From assembly GCA_947476185.1 (NCBI GenBank), contig CANJPX010000001.1, positions 62,001 through 126,000 on the forward strand: 64,000 nt of DNA, read 5' to 3'. Source of the DNA: Bacteroidota bacterium (GTDB lineage: Bacteria; Bacteroidota; Bacteroidia; 2-12-FULL-35-15). Positions 1 through 7,628 of this stretch are shown here, piece after piece. Position numbers and translations under genes: made by a program. The notes under the pieces were generated by a model. That model worked only from the letters and a program-made list of their open reading frames with translations, was not told where the DNA came from and did no database searches. Numbering within the stretch: the first letter of the stretch is position 1; each line of letters begins with the position of its first letter.

Positions 1-217
1 CAACAATTATAAATTTAATATCGACAATTTTTTTTACGAGTATTTGTGTCTTCCCATTTTCGGATTGATCTTTATTAAAGTAGGAGGAAACCCGCTTTTT
101 TAAATTCTTTGCTTTGCCAACATAAATTATTTTGCCTTCAGAATCATAATACTGGTATACTCCCGGGTTGTCGGGAAGCGATTTAACGATTGCGCTAATA
201 TGTTCTGTTTTTTCCAA
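1..217 (-). CDS. uvrC: UvrC, excinuclease ABC subunit C (N-terminal fragment, cut by window edge)
   Basis: Reading the minus strand from a TTG at 217 gives 72 codons open to the window edge. The peptide contains [13 protein letters not shown] and then [19 protein letters not shown], the GIY-YIG nuclease start typical of UvrC, with the [11 protein letters not shown] stretch of the catalytic domain. UvrC makes the dual incisions beside DNA lesions in nucleotide excision repair together with UvrA and UvrB. An in-frame TAA lies two codons upstream of the TTG and no ATG fits, so TTG is the likely start. A terminator separates it from the gene before it. Only the first tenth or so of the protein is visible. 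Confidence 0.9.
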   Translation of the reverse strand, partial: MEKTEHISAIVKSLPDNPGVYQYYDSEGKIIYVGKAKNLKKRVSSYFNKDQSENGKTQILVKKIVDIKFIIV

Positions 218-225
218 GGATTATA

Positions 226-233
226 CAAATATA
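226..233 (-). promoter_or_regulatory. Candidate -7 element (TATATTTG) for uvrC
   Basis: The minus strand reads TATATTTG, an exact match to the Bacteroidota TAnnTTTG element, only 8 bp before the uvrC TTG. No TTTG is found 19-21 bp further up, where the terminator hairpin lies. The close spacing would give a nearly leaderless message. Confidence 0.35.
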
Positions 234-240
234 AAAACAA

Positions 241-269
241 AAACGCCAAGAGTTTTGTTCTTGGCGTTT
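241..269 (-). terminator. Intrinsic terminator after the PKD/T9SS gene
   Basis: Arms AAACGCCAAGA (241-251) and TCTTGGCGTTT (259-269) pair perfectly over 11 bp with a 7-nt loop. On the minus strand the stem is followed by TTGTTTTTAT. It lies 19 bp past the stop of the minus-strand gene ending at 288 and just before uvrC. Confidence 0.85.
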
Positions 270-287
270 CTGATGAGAAGAAAAATA

Positions 288-1541
288 TTATTTATTAATA
301 ATTATTTTTTTTGTTATGCTTTCTTTATCGTTTTTTATAGTGACAAAATAAACACCATTCGTTTGATTAGACAGATCAATATGTTGTTTAGTGTTCCCAT
401 CAATTTCTTTTGTAAAAACTATTTTGCCGATGACGTTATGGATTGTAATTGAGCTTTGGTTGTTTGTGTTGCCAAAATCTATATTAAACAAACCATTATT
501 GCTTGGGTTTGGTGCAATTAAAACTTCTGATGAAATTATCTTGTTAACTCCAGTCGCAAGAATTGTGAATGAAGTGCAGCTTGTATCAAGGCAACCTTGA
601 CTGTCATATGTGATAAGACAAGCTGTATAATTTCCAGGAATACTGTATGTATAAATATAATTAGGAGAGGTGATTGCAAATCCGCCTCCATCATCTACAT
701 CTAATAGATAAGAATATGAACCGCTTCCATTGGAACCGAACCCTGTGAAAGTAACAACATTACCTACAATTGATGATGAAATAGTTGAAACGACAGAGTC
801 GACAGAAACGGATCCATTCACAGTATCTAAATGTGAAAGATTGTCCGAAACAATTAAAGTAATCGGAAATGTTCCGCTTGTCAGGTACAAATGTGTTGGG
901 TTGGCTGTGTTATTTATTGGGCTTCCGTCTCCAAAATTCCAAGACCATGAATTTACGATTCCGGAGTCACTCACAGAAATATCAGAAAAGGCAGTTGTTG
1001 TTCCAAAACAAACTGTGGCAGCATTAAATGCGGCAGTTATCGGAGGACCAACAGCATTGCGGGTTAGTTTGAAATCATCAAAAGCACAGTTTCCAATGGA
1101 TTTTTTATATACAAATCGAACATAATGTGTAGCATTCAATAAAGCATATTTAAAACTTTGTCCTGTTAAATTTGTTGGTAATTTATATAGTTTTGCTACC
1201 GTGTCCCAAACAATATTGTCCGCAGATTCAACTAAAACTAAGTTACTTAAAGAATCAGTACCATTTCCTTTTACCCAAAAAGAAACGGTATCTGCATTGG
1301 TAAATGCAGGTGCGGAAATTGTAGCATTGTTAACTCCAAATTTATAAGAGTTAGGGCCACTTATTCCGGATGAAGCTGTTGTAGTATAGTTACCGTTGTA
1401 TGAAAATGTCCATCCAACAGGAATTGTGCCTGCTGTTCCTAAATAAGTTGTAAAATCTTCAGTCTGAAGAGTTGTTTGTGCTGTTGCAGAAAGTGCAACA
1501 AATGCAATTATAATACTAAGTATAGCGGAATATTTTTTCAT
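288..1541 (-). CDS. Secreted PKD-domain protein with T9SS C-terminal sorting domain
   Basis: I place the start at the ATG at 1541 (417 residues) because it opens directly into a signal peptide, MKKYSAILSIIIAFVALSATAQ; a longer in-frame reading to 1586 would overlap the end of pth. The N-terminal part (about 23-155) looks like a beta-sandwich of the kind found in surface proteins. A PKD domain follows, with WSWNFGDG near residue 200, and then a second Ig-like stretch. The last 75 residues carry the type A sorting pattern: APNPSNNGLF, then a GKIV turn, then NGVYFVTI and a terminal KKIIINK. The protein should cross the outer membrane by T9SS and stay on the surface or be released. Its ligand is unknown. 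It lies 25 bp downstream of pth and may be read from the pth promoter; a strong terminator follows. Confidence 0.85.
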   Translation of the reverse strand: MKKYSAILSIIIAFVALSATAQTTLQTEDFTTYLGTAGTIPVGWTFSYNGNYTTTASSGISGPNSYKFGVNNATISAPAFTNADTVSFWVKGNGTDSLSNLVLVESADNIVWDTVAKLYKLPTNLTGQSFKYALLNATHYVRFVYKKSIGNCAFDDFKLTRNAVGPPITAAFNAATVCFGTTTAFSDISVSDSGIVNSWSWNFGDGSPINNTANPTHLYLTSGTFPITLIVSDNLSHLDTVNGSVSVDSVVSTISSSIVGNVVTFTGFGSNGSGSYSYLLDVDDGGGFAITSPNYIYTYSIPGNYTACLITYDSQGCLDTSCTSFTILATGVNKIISSEVLIAPNPSNNGLFNIDFGNTNNQSSITIHNVIGKIVFTKEIDGNTKQHIDLSNQTNGVYFVTIKNDKESITKKIIINK

Positions 1542-1566
1542 GATTGTTTTAATTAATTTTATAAAT

Positions 1567-2133
1567 CTATTTATTATTATATGCACTCATTGTTCTTTGT
1601 AATCCAATTGAAGCAAAACCTTGTATCATTTCTATGGCCAGTTTTATTCTTGGTTCTAATGCCTTTTTTTCATCTTCATTCCATTTCCCAAGAACATAAT
1701 CTACCTGTTTCCCCTTCGAAAATTCGTTGCCCACCCCAAAACGTAAGCGGGCATATTCTGTTGTCATTAGTGTTTCCTGTATGCTTTTTAATCCGTTGTG
1801 ACCACCGTCGCTCCCCTTGCCTTTCATCCGAATGGAACCGAAAGGTAATGCTAGGTCATCCGTTAGTACAAGCAAATTTTCAGTATTAATTTTTTCCAGC
1901 TGCAACCAATAGTTAACTGCTTTTCCACTCAGATTCATATAGGTGGAGGGTTTTATTAAGAGCAAGGTTTTTCCCTTGAACTTGTATGTTGCAACCGAAG
2001 CAAGCTTATCCACTGTAAATTTGATATTGTTCTCTTCTGAAAGTGCATCTAAGATCGTAAATCCAATATTGTGGCGAGTGTTTTCATACTCCTCCCCAAT
2101 ATTTCCCAATCCAACAATTAAAAATTTACTCAT
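1567..2133 (-). CDS. pth: Peptidyl-tRNA hydrolase
   Basis: This 188-residue protein is the bacterial Pth that cleaves peptidyl-tRNA released from stalled ribosomes. It starts with the family pattern MSKFLIVGLGNIG and has the catalytic His21 in NTRHNIGF, Asn11, the PSTYMNLSG loop with the substrate-binding Asn, the DDLALPFG acidic stretch and the GSDGGHNGLKS loop. Length is normal for the family. The ATG at 2133 is fixed by the conserved N-terminus. A full promoter match ends only 4 bp before this ATG, which predicts a leaderless transcript. It is separated from rplY upstream by a terminator. Confidence 0.97.
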   Translation of the reverse strand: MSKFLIVGLGNIGEEYENTRHNIGFTILDALSEENNIKFTVDKLASVATYKFKGKTLLLIKPSTYMNLSGKAVNYWLQLEKINTENLLVLTDDLALPFGSIRMKGKGSDGGHNGLKSIQETLMTTEYARLRFGVGNEFSKGKQVDYVLGKWNEDEKKALEPRIKLAIEMIQGFASIGLQRTMSAYNNK

Positions 2134-2137
2134 TTAT

Positions 2138-2168
2138 CAAAAATACGAAATCTCACCAATAGGTCAAA
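2138..2168 (-). promoter_or_regulatory. Bacteroidota-type promoter of pth
   Basis: On the minus strand TTTG (2165-2168) is followed after exactly 19 bp by TATTTTTG (2138-2145), a complete match to TTTG-N19-21-TAnnTTTG. The ATG of pth is 4 bp further, so transcription should start at or beside the start codon. Confidence 0.65.
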
Positions 2169-2171
2169 AAT

Positions 2172-2201
2172 AAAAAACCCCGCAAATATGCAGGGTTTTT
2201 T
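2172..2201 (-). terminator. Intrinsic terminator after rplY
   Basis: A6CCC-C-GC (2172-2183) pairs with GC-A-GGGT6 (2190-2201) around the loop AAATAT, with a single C/A mismatch. On the minus strand the hairpin ends in TTTTTTATTTTTG. It begins 16 bp past the rplY stop. Confidence 0.85.
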
Positions 2202-2216
2202 AATGTTAAGAAAAAA

Positions 2217-2840
2217 TTATTTTTTAGCAGCAGGTTTAGCCGCAGCCGCAGCAGGTTTAGCCGCAGCCGCAGTAGCAGCCTTAGGTTCTTCAATAGCAGC
2301 ACGTGTTGTTTGAACACTTACTACAGTTACGTTTGAAGCATTCAAAAATGTTATCCCCGGAATTTTGATATCACTTACACGTACACCTTGTCCGATTTCT
2401 AAGGTATCTATTGCAATATCAATTGTATCAGGCATTTTTTCAACCAAGCCTTTTGCTTTTAGTGTTTTTAATTTTTTATTTAGTTTACCACCATTTCTAA
2501 CACCAGGAGAAGTTCCTGTAGTTTTTATCGGGATATTCATTGTTACAGGTTTTCCTGCAATGATCTCTAAAAAGTCAACGTGTAAAAGAGAGTCTTTTAC
2601 TGTGTGGAATTGCGCTTCCTGTAAAATTGCTTTATACTTTTTACCTGCAATGTCAAGTTCAACTGTGTTTGCGTGTGGTGTGTAGATCAAGTCTTTGAAG
2701 TCTGCTGCCAATACAGCAAAGTGAACTTGTTCTTTTCCGCCATAAAGTACACATGGAACTTTTTTTGCATTTCTCAAGATGGTTGCATCTGCTTTCCCTA
2801 CGTTCGCACGTGGCGAACCGCTAATAGATACTGATTTCAT
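2217..2840 (-). CDS. rplY: 50S ribosomal protein L25 / general stress protein Ctc
   Basis: From the ATG at 2840 the protein has 207 residues and is the long, CTC-type form of L25, which binds 5S rRNA. It begins MKSVSISGSPRANVGK and contains the L25 landmarks VPCVLYGG, the HVDFLEI segment and the C-terminal TL5 domain (RNGGKLNKKLKTLK, then DTIDIAIDTLEIGQGVRVSDI). The last 25 residues are an Ala/Lys/Pro-rich tail, common in Bacteroidota L25. A 14-codon upstream extension lacks family residues and is excluded. It follows prs by 77 bp with no clear promoter between, so the two are probably cotranscribed. Confidence 0.96.
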   Translation of the reverse strand: MKSVSISGSPRANVGKADATILRNAKKVPCVLYGGKEQVHFAVLAADFKDLIYTPHANTVELDIAGKKYKAILQEAQFHTVKDSLLHVDFLEIIAGKPVTMNIPIKTTGTSPGVRNGGKLNKKLKTLKAKGLVEKMPDTIDIAIDTLEIGQGVRVSDIKIPGITFLNASNVTVVSVQTTRAAIEEPKAATAAAAKPAAAAAKPAAKK

Positions 2841-2917
2841 TTTTATTTGTTTTTTTTGTTGATTGTTGCGCTTGCCAACCAACGTTTATATAAATTATTT
2901 GCGCAATGTCTTTAATG

Positions 2918-3853
2918 CTAGGATACAATAAAATTGGAACTGATCGATTCAAAGCTATGCACGCTATGTAGTACTTTAGCGAAAAGATCGGCAACCGATA
3001 ATACTTTTATTTTACTGGATTGTTGAGTTAATGGAATGGTATCCGTTACCACTAATTCTAATATTCTTGATTTTTCAATGTTTTCATATGCTTTACCCGA
3101 TAATACAGCGTGTGTGCAAAATGCTCTAACGCTGTTGGCTCCTCTATCTAACATCATATCGGCTGCTTTCGTGAGGGTTCCTCCGGTATCAATTAAGTCG
3201 TCCACCAAAACAATGTCTTTTCCCTCCACATCACCAATAACAGTCATGCTTTCAATTACATTTGCCTTTGCACGCTGCTTATAGCAAATAACGATATCTG
3301 ATTTTAAAAATTTTGCATATGCATTTGCTCTTTTTGAGCCACCCATATCAGGCGCAGCCATCGTTAAATTTGGCAAATTTAAATTTTGTATGTACGGCAA
3401 AAAGATAGACGAAGCGTATAAATGATCAACCGGGAAATCAAAAAAACCTTGAATTTGATCAGCATGTAAGTCCATTGTAACAATGCGAGTAGCACCGGCA
3501 GCCGATAGTAAATTAGCTACCATTTTTGCTCCGATAGCAACACGTGGTTGGTCTTTACGATCCTGACGGGCATATCCAAAATAGGGAAGAACAGCAATGA
3601 TTTGGTGAGCAGAAGCACGTTTTGCAGCATCGATCATCAATAAAAGTTCAAATAAATTTTCGGTAGGCGGCATAGTAGATTGGATGATAAACACATCGCT
3701 ACCACGAACAGTTTCTTCGTAGGAAGTTTGGATCTCTCCATCGCTAAAGCGAAGAAGCGAAACCTTTCCTAACTCTTGTCCATAACCTTTACAGATCTTT
3801 TCAGACAAGCTACGTGTAGAAGAACCCGAAAATATTTTTACCTTATAGTCCAT
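2918..3853 (-). CDS. prs: Ribose-phosphate pyrophosphokinase (PRPP synthetase)
   Basis: This enzyme makes PRPP from ribose 5-phosphate and ATP for nucleotide, His and Trp synthesis. Family signatures are clear: KIFSGSSTRSLSEKI near the start, the RFSDGEIQ motif, VLPYFGYARQDRK, the MDLHADQIQGFF metal/ATP motif and the PRPP loop IVLVDDLIDTGGTL. From the ATG at 3853 the length is 311 residues, normal for class I enzymes; a TTG two codons upstream is less likely. It heads the prs-rplY unit and has a consensus promoter immediately upstream. Confidence 0.97.
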   Translation of the reverse strand: MDYKVKIFSGSSTRSLSEKICKGYGQELGKVSLLRFSDGEIQTSYEETVRGSDVFIIQSTMPPTENLFELLLMIDAAKRASAHQIIAVLPYFGYARQDRKDQPRVAIGAKMVANLLSAAGATRIVTMDLHADQIQGFFDFPVDHLYASSIFLPYIQNLNLPNLTMAAPDMGGSKRANAYAKFLKSDIVICYKQRAKANVIESMTVIGDVEGKDIVLVDDLIDTGGTLTKAADMMLDRGANSVRAFCTHAVLSGKAYENIEKSRILELVVTDTIPLTQQSSKIKVLSVADLFAKVLHSVHSFESISSNFIVS

Positions 3854-3872
3854 AGCCAAATTTATAGGGCTG

Positions 3873-3903
3873 CAAATATAGTCAAAAATGCAGGTTTGAC
3901 AAA
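3873..3903 (-). promoter_or_regulatory. Bacteroidota-type promoter of prs
   Basis: On the minus strand TTTG (3900-3903) precedes TATATTTG (3873-3880) by exactly 19 bp, matching the consensus at every fixed position. The prs ATG lies 19 bp further, giving a leader of about a dozen nucleotides. Confidence 0.75.
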
Positions 3904-3931
3904 AGAAATTTGACGGTTTAAGTCATATTTT

Positions 3932-3962
3932 TTTGCGAATCCAAAACAAATGAATAGTTTTG
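3932..3962 (+). promoter_or_regulatory. Bacteroidota-type promoter of tRNA-Leu
   Basis: TTTG (3932-3935), 19 bp, then TAGTTTTG (3955-3962): a full consensus match on the plus strand, back to back with the prs promoter. The tRNA begins 88 bp downstream, leaving a processed 5' leader of about 80 nt. Confidence 0.75.
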
Positions 3963-4049
3963 CATCCCTGATTCAGCTTTTTGCTCAAGGATTTTGGTTT
4001 TTGCGGGTTTCCTCAAGATCAATATAAAATGAGACAAGTAAGGAAAATT

Positions 4050-4129
4050 GCCCAGTTGGCGGAATTGGTAGACGCGCTGGTCTCAAACACCAGTGAGAAA
4101 TCGTGCCGGTTCGACTCCGGCACTGGGTA
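4050..4129 (+). tRNA. tRNA-Leu (anticodon CAA)
   Basis: The 80-nt sequence folds as a class II tRNA. The acceptor strands are GCCCAGT (4050-4056) and ACTGGGT (4122-4128), with a G-U first pair as in other leucine tRNAs, and the discriminator is A at 4129. The D arm has stem GCG/CGC with GGTAGA in the loop. The anticodon stem is CTGGT/ACCAG around loop CTCAAAC, so the anticodon is CAA (codon UUG). The variable arm is short, and the T arm is GCCGG-TTCGACT-CCGGC. The 3' CCA is not encoded. It has its own promoter and terminator. Confidence 0.97.
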
Positions 4130-4132
4130 CTT

Positions 4133-4179
4133 AACCGAAAAACCCCTGATAAAACCTTATTTATCAGGGGTTTTTGGTT
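4133..4179 (+). terminator. Strong intrinsic terminator after tRNA-Leu
   Basis: A perfect 16-bp stem (4138-4153 with 4160-4175) encloses the loop ACCTTA. It is extended below a one-base bulge by AACC (4133-4136) pairing with GGTT (4176-4179). The descending arm carries five T residues. It begins 4 bp past the tRNA. Confidence 0.92.
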
Positions 4180-4326
4180 CGATAAAGAACCGTCAAAATT
4201 CAAAATCATTTATTTTAAATTAGGTACGTGTTCGAGTTTTTTCAGGTTAAATATAAAAATTGTATTTTCGAGATAACCAATAAAATAAAAAATTGAACTG
4301 CTTAAAAAATACTTGTTCAAAATAAT

Positions 4327-5115
4327 ATGACGATAGAATTATTAAATCAAGAATTCGAAACGAATCTCGGACAACTTAAATCGTATCTTTTAAGAATTAC
4401 TGCAAGTGCTATTGATGCAGAAGACATAGCACAAGACACGTATATAAAAGCTACTGAAAAATTAGAAACATTTAGGGGAGAATCTTCTTTAAAGACTTGG
4501 TTTTTTACTATAGCTTCAAATCTAGCGAAAGATAATTTACGCGCACAAAAACGATGGGTTGAAAACGTAACCGATATAACAAAAGATGCTGCCTTATCCA
4601 ACCAAAATTTTTTTCAGGAAGCGATGGATATACGCATGACCTCTCCAAATGGACAGTATGAAGCCAAAGAACACATAGCCTTTTGTTTCACCTGTATTTC
4701 AAAATCATTACCATTAGAGCAACAACTTTGCATTTTCTTAAAAGAAGTGTATGAATTTAAAGTTTCTGAAATCGCTACTATACTGAATACTTCTGAAGCA
4801 ATGGTGAAATATTATCTTCATACAGGGAGATCAAAAATGATTACTATTTTTGGAGGAAGATGTGCGTTAATCAATAAGAATGGAGTGTGTCATCAGTGTT
4901 CTGAACTCAACGGGATCTTCAATCCAAAGCAAAACACACAAGAGGAATTAATGAAAATTAATTTAGTTAAGGAAGCTGAAAAAGGGAATAAAGAACATTT
5001 ATTCGATTTAAGAATGCAGATTTTAAGGGAAATTGACCCTTATAAATCGAAAGCATCAGAGCTGCAACTCCATCATTTAGAACACAATAGGAGAGTGATG
5101 GAAAATTATTTGTAA
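4327..5115 (+). CDS. ECF-like sigma-70 family factor with cysteine-containing C-terminal extension
   Basis: The 262-residue protein has sigma region 2 at about 8-80 (DAEDIAQDTYIKA, then FRGESSLKTWFFTIASNLAKD for -10 recognition and core binding). Region 4 at about 125-172 includes VSEIATILNTSEAMVKYYLHTGR as the helix-turn-helix. Two features are unusual. Region 4 is preceded by a CFTC motif (C120, C123), and it is followed by a 90-residue tail with C179 and CHQC (C188, C191). This cysteine set could bind a metal or sense redox state, but that is inference. No anti-sigma gene is adjacent. Downstream genes on the same strand (SRPBCC, a small ABM-like protein, and a conserved small protein) are close enough to be one cassette. 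The promoter is not clear; TATTTTCG at 4263-4270 is one base off consensus. Confidence 0.85.
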   Translation: MTIELLNQEFETNLGQLKSYLLRITASAIDAEDIAQDTYIKATEKLETFRGESSLKTWFFTIASNLAKDNLRAQKRWVENVTDITKDAALSNQNFFQEAMDIRMTSPNGQYEAKEHIAFCFTCISKSLPLEQQLCIFLKEVYEFKVSEIATILNTSEAMVKYYLHTGRSKMITIFGGRCALINKNGVCHQCSELNGIFNPKQNTQEELMKINLVKEAEKGNKEHLFDLRMQILREIDPYKSKASELQLHHLEHNRRVMENYL

Positions 5116-5177
5116 AAAATTGTTGATTAAACTATCGTTTTGTTTTGCTCAATCGTCAAAAGAGTATAAACCCCCAA

Positions 5178-5693
5178 ATGAAACGTTTAATAACATTCTT
5201 TACAGTATTAACCATTATGCCAACCATCGCAACATCCTCACAAACCGGAAAAGCCGCAACCGTAAAAACTGCATTTCATCGGGAAACAACCGTAAGTATT
5301 GAAATTAATGCAGAGCCACCTATTCTTTGGGCATTATTAACCAAAGCATCCGATTACCCAAGGTGGAATTCAACGATAACTTCAATAGAAGGAAACATCG
5401 CTTTGGGTGAGAAAATTAAATTAAAATCGAAACTTGATGCAAAACGAACGTTCAAATTAAAAGTAAAAGAATTTGATCCCGAAAAAAAATTAGGCTGGGG
5501 AGACGGCCAAGGAAAACGTATTTACACTATTGCCAAAAACGGAAATGGAACAGTTACATTTTCAATGACCGAAAAAATTGGAGGGCCTATGTTTCCACTA
5601 TACGCTAAAATGATTCCTTCTTTTGATCAGTCGTTTGAGCAATTTGCCAATGACCTGAAAAAAGAATCAGAAACTATAATGAATCTTAAATAA
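5178..5693 (+). CDS. SRPBCC-fold protein (START/polyketide cyclase-like)
   Basis: I chose the ATG at 5178 (171 residues), since the N-terminus then reads MKRLITFFTVLTIMPTIATSS, which may act as a signal or membrane segment; an upstream TTG at 5145 is possible. The body (about 40-165) is typical of SRPBCC ligand-binding proteins: a first strand ending in INAEPPILWALLTKASDYPRWNSTI, a central GWGDGQGKRIYTI stretch and a final long helix, FDQSFEQFANDLKKESE. Such proteins bind hydrophobic ligands in a deep cavity; the ligand here is unknown. It starts 62 bp after the sigma gene and is followed 25 bp later by the next gene, so the four genes probably form one unit. Confidence 0.75.
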   Translation: MKRLITFFTVLTIMPTIATSSQTGKAATVKTAFHRETTVSIEINAEPPILWALLTKASDYPRWNSTITSIEGNIALGEKIKLKSKLDAKRTFKLKVKEFDPEKKLGWGDGQGKRIYTIAKNGNGTVTFSMTEKIGGPMFPLYAKMIPSFDQSFEQFANDLKKESETIMNLK

Positions 5694-5718
5694 TCAAATA
5701 ACTATAAAATCAAATAAA

Positions 5719-6030
5719 ATGAAAATCGTAAAAGTAACTTACACAACTAAAGCCGAATATGTGGAACAAAATAAAGGCAACATTAAAAATGTAATGACTG
5801 ATTTACAAAAAGTAAATCATCCAGGTATCAATTACAATGCTTGTCTTTCTTCCGATAACAAAACATTTATTCATACGGCATTTTTTAACTCGGATGATGA
5901 CCAAAAGATTTTAAATGAACTTCCTTCTTTCAAAAATTTTCAAGAACAGCTCAAAGCTAGTGGACTTGAAGTTCCTCCAAAGCAAGAACTACTAACATTA
6001 ATAGGTGTTTCAAAAGAAGTTTTTAACTAA
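5719..6030 (+). CDS. Small protein, possible dimeric alpha-beta barrel (ABM-like)
   Basis: The 103-residue protein begins MKIVKVTYTTKAEYVEQNKGNI, with a beta strand, a helix and then a strand carrying CLSSDNKTFIHTAFF. The pattern (strand-helix-strand-strand-helix, with a late FKNFQEQLKASG helix) resembles antibiotic-biosynthesis-monooxygenase-like small proteins, but I see no catalytic residue and do not assign an activity. It has no signal peptide. It sits between the SRPBCC gene and another small gene with gaps of 25 and 11 bp, which suggests joint expression from the sigma-factor cassette. Confidence 0.6.
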   Translation: MKIVKVTYTTKAEYVEQNKGNIKNVMTDLQKVNHPGINYNACLSSDNKTFIHTAFFNSDDDQKILNELPSFKNFQEQLKASGLEVPPKQELLTLIGVSKEVFN

Positions 6031-6041
6031 ATACATTTCAC

Positions 6042-6449
6042 ATGAAAAACAAAATTGGGACAAAAGAAAACCCTTTGGTTTTAAAAACACCACCATTAAC
6101 AAGTGAGTATACAATGCACGTTGATGAAAAGGAAGGCAAAGAGGTTTTGGTTTGTACAGTTGGCAAAACGGTATTACTATATGACATTCGTTGTTTAAAT
6201 GACCTTTATGCCATGCTAAAGAAACATGGCGACTGGATGGATCTTGGCAGTGCTGATGAACAAAAGCCTGCAAAAGAAGGCACGGTGGAAGCATGGGGGC
6301 GTTCAGAAAAAAATCCGGTAAAAGGTTGGTATGGATTAAAGAAAGGGCTTCGAGGTCGCTTTGGAATGTATATTCCACCTTTAATGGAAAAACTAGGGCT
6401 TGCCGAAGTAACACATGATGCAAGAGGAAATAAAATGAAAGTAACGTAA
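6042..6449 (+). CDS. Conserved small protein of unknown function
   Basis: This 135-residue soluble protein opens MKNKIGTKENPLVLKTPPL. The middle (about 35-70) has VLVCTVGKTVLLYDIRC followed by LYAMLKKHGDWMDLGSADEQKPA. The latter half is Gly/Trp/Arg-rich (VKGWYGLKKGLRGRFGMYIPPLMEKLG) and ends in a basic tail. I recall similar proteins as an uncharacterised DUF family common in Bacteroidota and Firmicutes, but I cannot name a function. The ATG is 11 bp after the preceding stop. It closes the sigma cassette, and a terminator lies 137 bp further on. Confidence 0.7.
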   Translation: MKNKIGTKENPLVLKTPPLTSEYTMHVDEKEGKEVLVCTVGKTVLLYDIRCLNDLYAMLKKHGDWMDLGSADEQKPAKEGTVEAWGRSEKNPVKGWYGLKKGLRGRFGMYIPPLMEKLGLAEVTHDARGNKMKVT

Positions 6450-6852
6450 TATTCCTTGTCTCTGAAAAGGTTTACTCCTTGTTCTGCAGATGTCCGTACA
6501 AGTCCCAAATTCGAGCTAAATCCCTTGTATATTCAAGGATCTCGTTCATACTTGGAATGGAAGGAGTGCAACCAAAATGATTAATACCCTTGTAAATTAA
6601 TACTTTGCGAGGGTGTTTTTGTTTTCAATGACACAGGAGCGGACACCTTTTGACACAAAAGATGTATTCGGCAGTAGCATTTTGTGATAAAAATTTCAAT
6701 TCGATAGGCAATCAGTTTAACTGATTATTACAATAAGTTCATTCATTTTGAAATGATAACAAGCTGAAAAATTAAAACGATTAAAATAAAAATAAAGGTG
6801 ACGTTTTGTGTTTGACAAGTGTGATTTTCTATTTTGAATAAATGGCGTTGGT
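6450..6852. other. Intergenic region between converging units
   Basis: No gene is seen here. It contains the terminator at 6586-6625 and a perfect 17-bp palindrome, AATCAGT-TTA-ACTGATT, at 6710-6726. The palindrome lacks a T-run on either side, so it is not an obvious terminator; its role is unknown. The rest is AT-rich sequence without a recognisable motif. Confidence 0.6.
6586..6625 (+). terminator. Intrinsic terminator of the sigma-factor cassette
   Basis: ACCCTTGTAAA (6586-6596) pairs with TTTGCGAGGGT (6604-6614) over 11 bp including two G-U pairs, with loop TTAATAC. The stem is followed by GTTTTTGTTTTC. Confidence 0.7.
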
Positions 6853-7619
6853 TTAATTCTTAATACATCTTATACTTAAGCTGTCTTCCTTGAAATACCA
6901 CGAACGGCTTACATCTTTGCTATCGTAATAAATTCTGCGTGTCATTACATTCTTCGCATCATACTCAGTAGTTGTCCAAAAATAACCATGTGAGCCTAAG
7001 CAATGAAACAATCCCGTTGCATAACGAATGCCGGCAGGCATTACAGAAAAGGCACTTCTATTATCTGCGCCCAAATTAGGACTTTTCCAATATAAAAGCC
7101 CAGCTTCCTTCAAAAAACCTCCCTGATTTTTCCCTCGATGCTCTATCAAATTGCAATCATTATCCGTATTGGGTTCTATCGTATTTTCGAGAATACAAAA
7201 ATCTTCATCCGAAGGAACGCGCCATCCGGTTGGGCACACATTTCTACTGTCTGAAACAACCCACCAAGTATATAGCCGCCCATATGTGGTGCATTTTTTT
7301 CATCTCCATTATAGGCCCATTGATATTTTGGAGATTTAAGTTCCACAATATTTAGTGTTTCTGGCCTTAAAGTTCCAATTGAATCACCATTAGCATATCT
7401 GGTTACTCTAAGATTTTCTTTCATCCATGTTTGACGCCCGATAGTAATTGTCAAATAAACATTGCCATCAATATCTGTGACGGTGCCCGATGAAGTGGTG
7501 TTTACTGAAACACTCTTTGACTTTATTTTTGTTGAATCGATTTTATTATTAACCCCATTTTGGGAAGTGATAATATTTGAGATTATTAATAACACAGATA
7601 TAATAAGCACTCTTTTCAT
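6853..7619 (-). pseudogene. FISUMP-domain secreted protein, interrupted by a frameshift
   Basis: Two overlapping minus-strand frames together encode one protein. The first (ATG at 7619) has a signal peptide, MKRVLIISVLLIISNIITSQ, and the start of a Fibrobacter-succinogenes-major-paralogous (FISUMP) domain: TDIDGNVYLTITIGRQTWM, KENLRVTRYANGDSIG. The second frame carries the remainder: RLYTWWVVSDSRNVCPTGW, RVPSDEDF and the terminal SIRCIKN. The frame changes beside a run of seven T at 7294-7300 (A7 on the coding strand). Adding one A there would read GDEKKCTTYGRLYTWW and restore the domain. This may be a real inactivating indel, a phase-variable site or an assembly error in a homopolymer. The ATG follows the stop of the 20-haem gene by 9 bp, so it ends that operon. 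Confidence 0.8.
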
Positions 7620-7628
7620 TTTTTTCAA

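Noticed and set aside
3857-3864. TAAATTTG element on the minus strand at the prs start
   Set aside because: It overlaps the prs start region and would place transcription inside the gene; the element at 3873-3880 has both boxes at perfect spacing.
3981-4223. Open frames on both strands over the tRNA
   Set aside because: They are shadows of the tRNA-Leu and its terminator and show no protein features.
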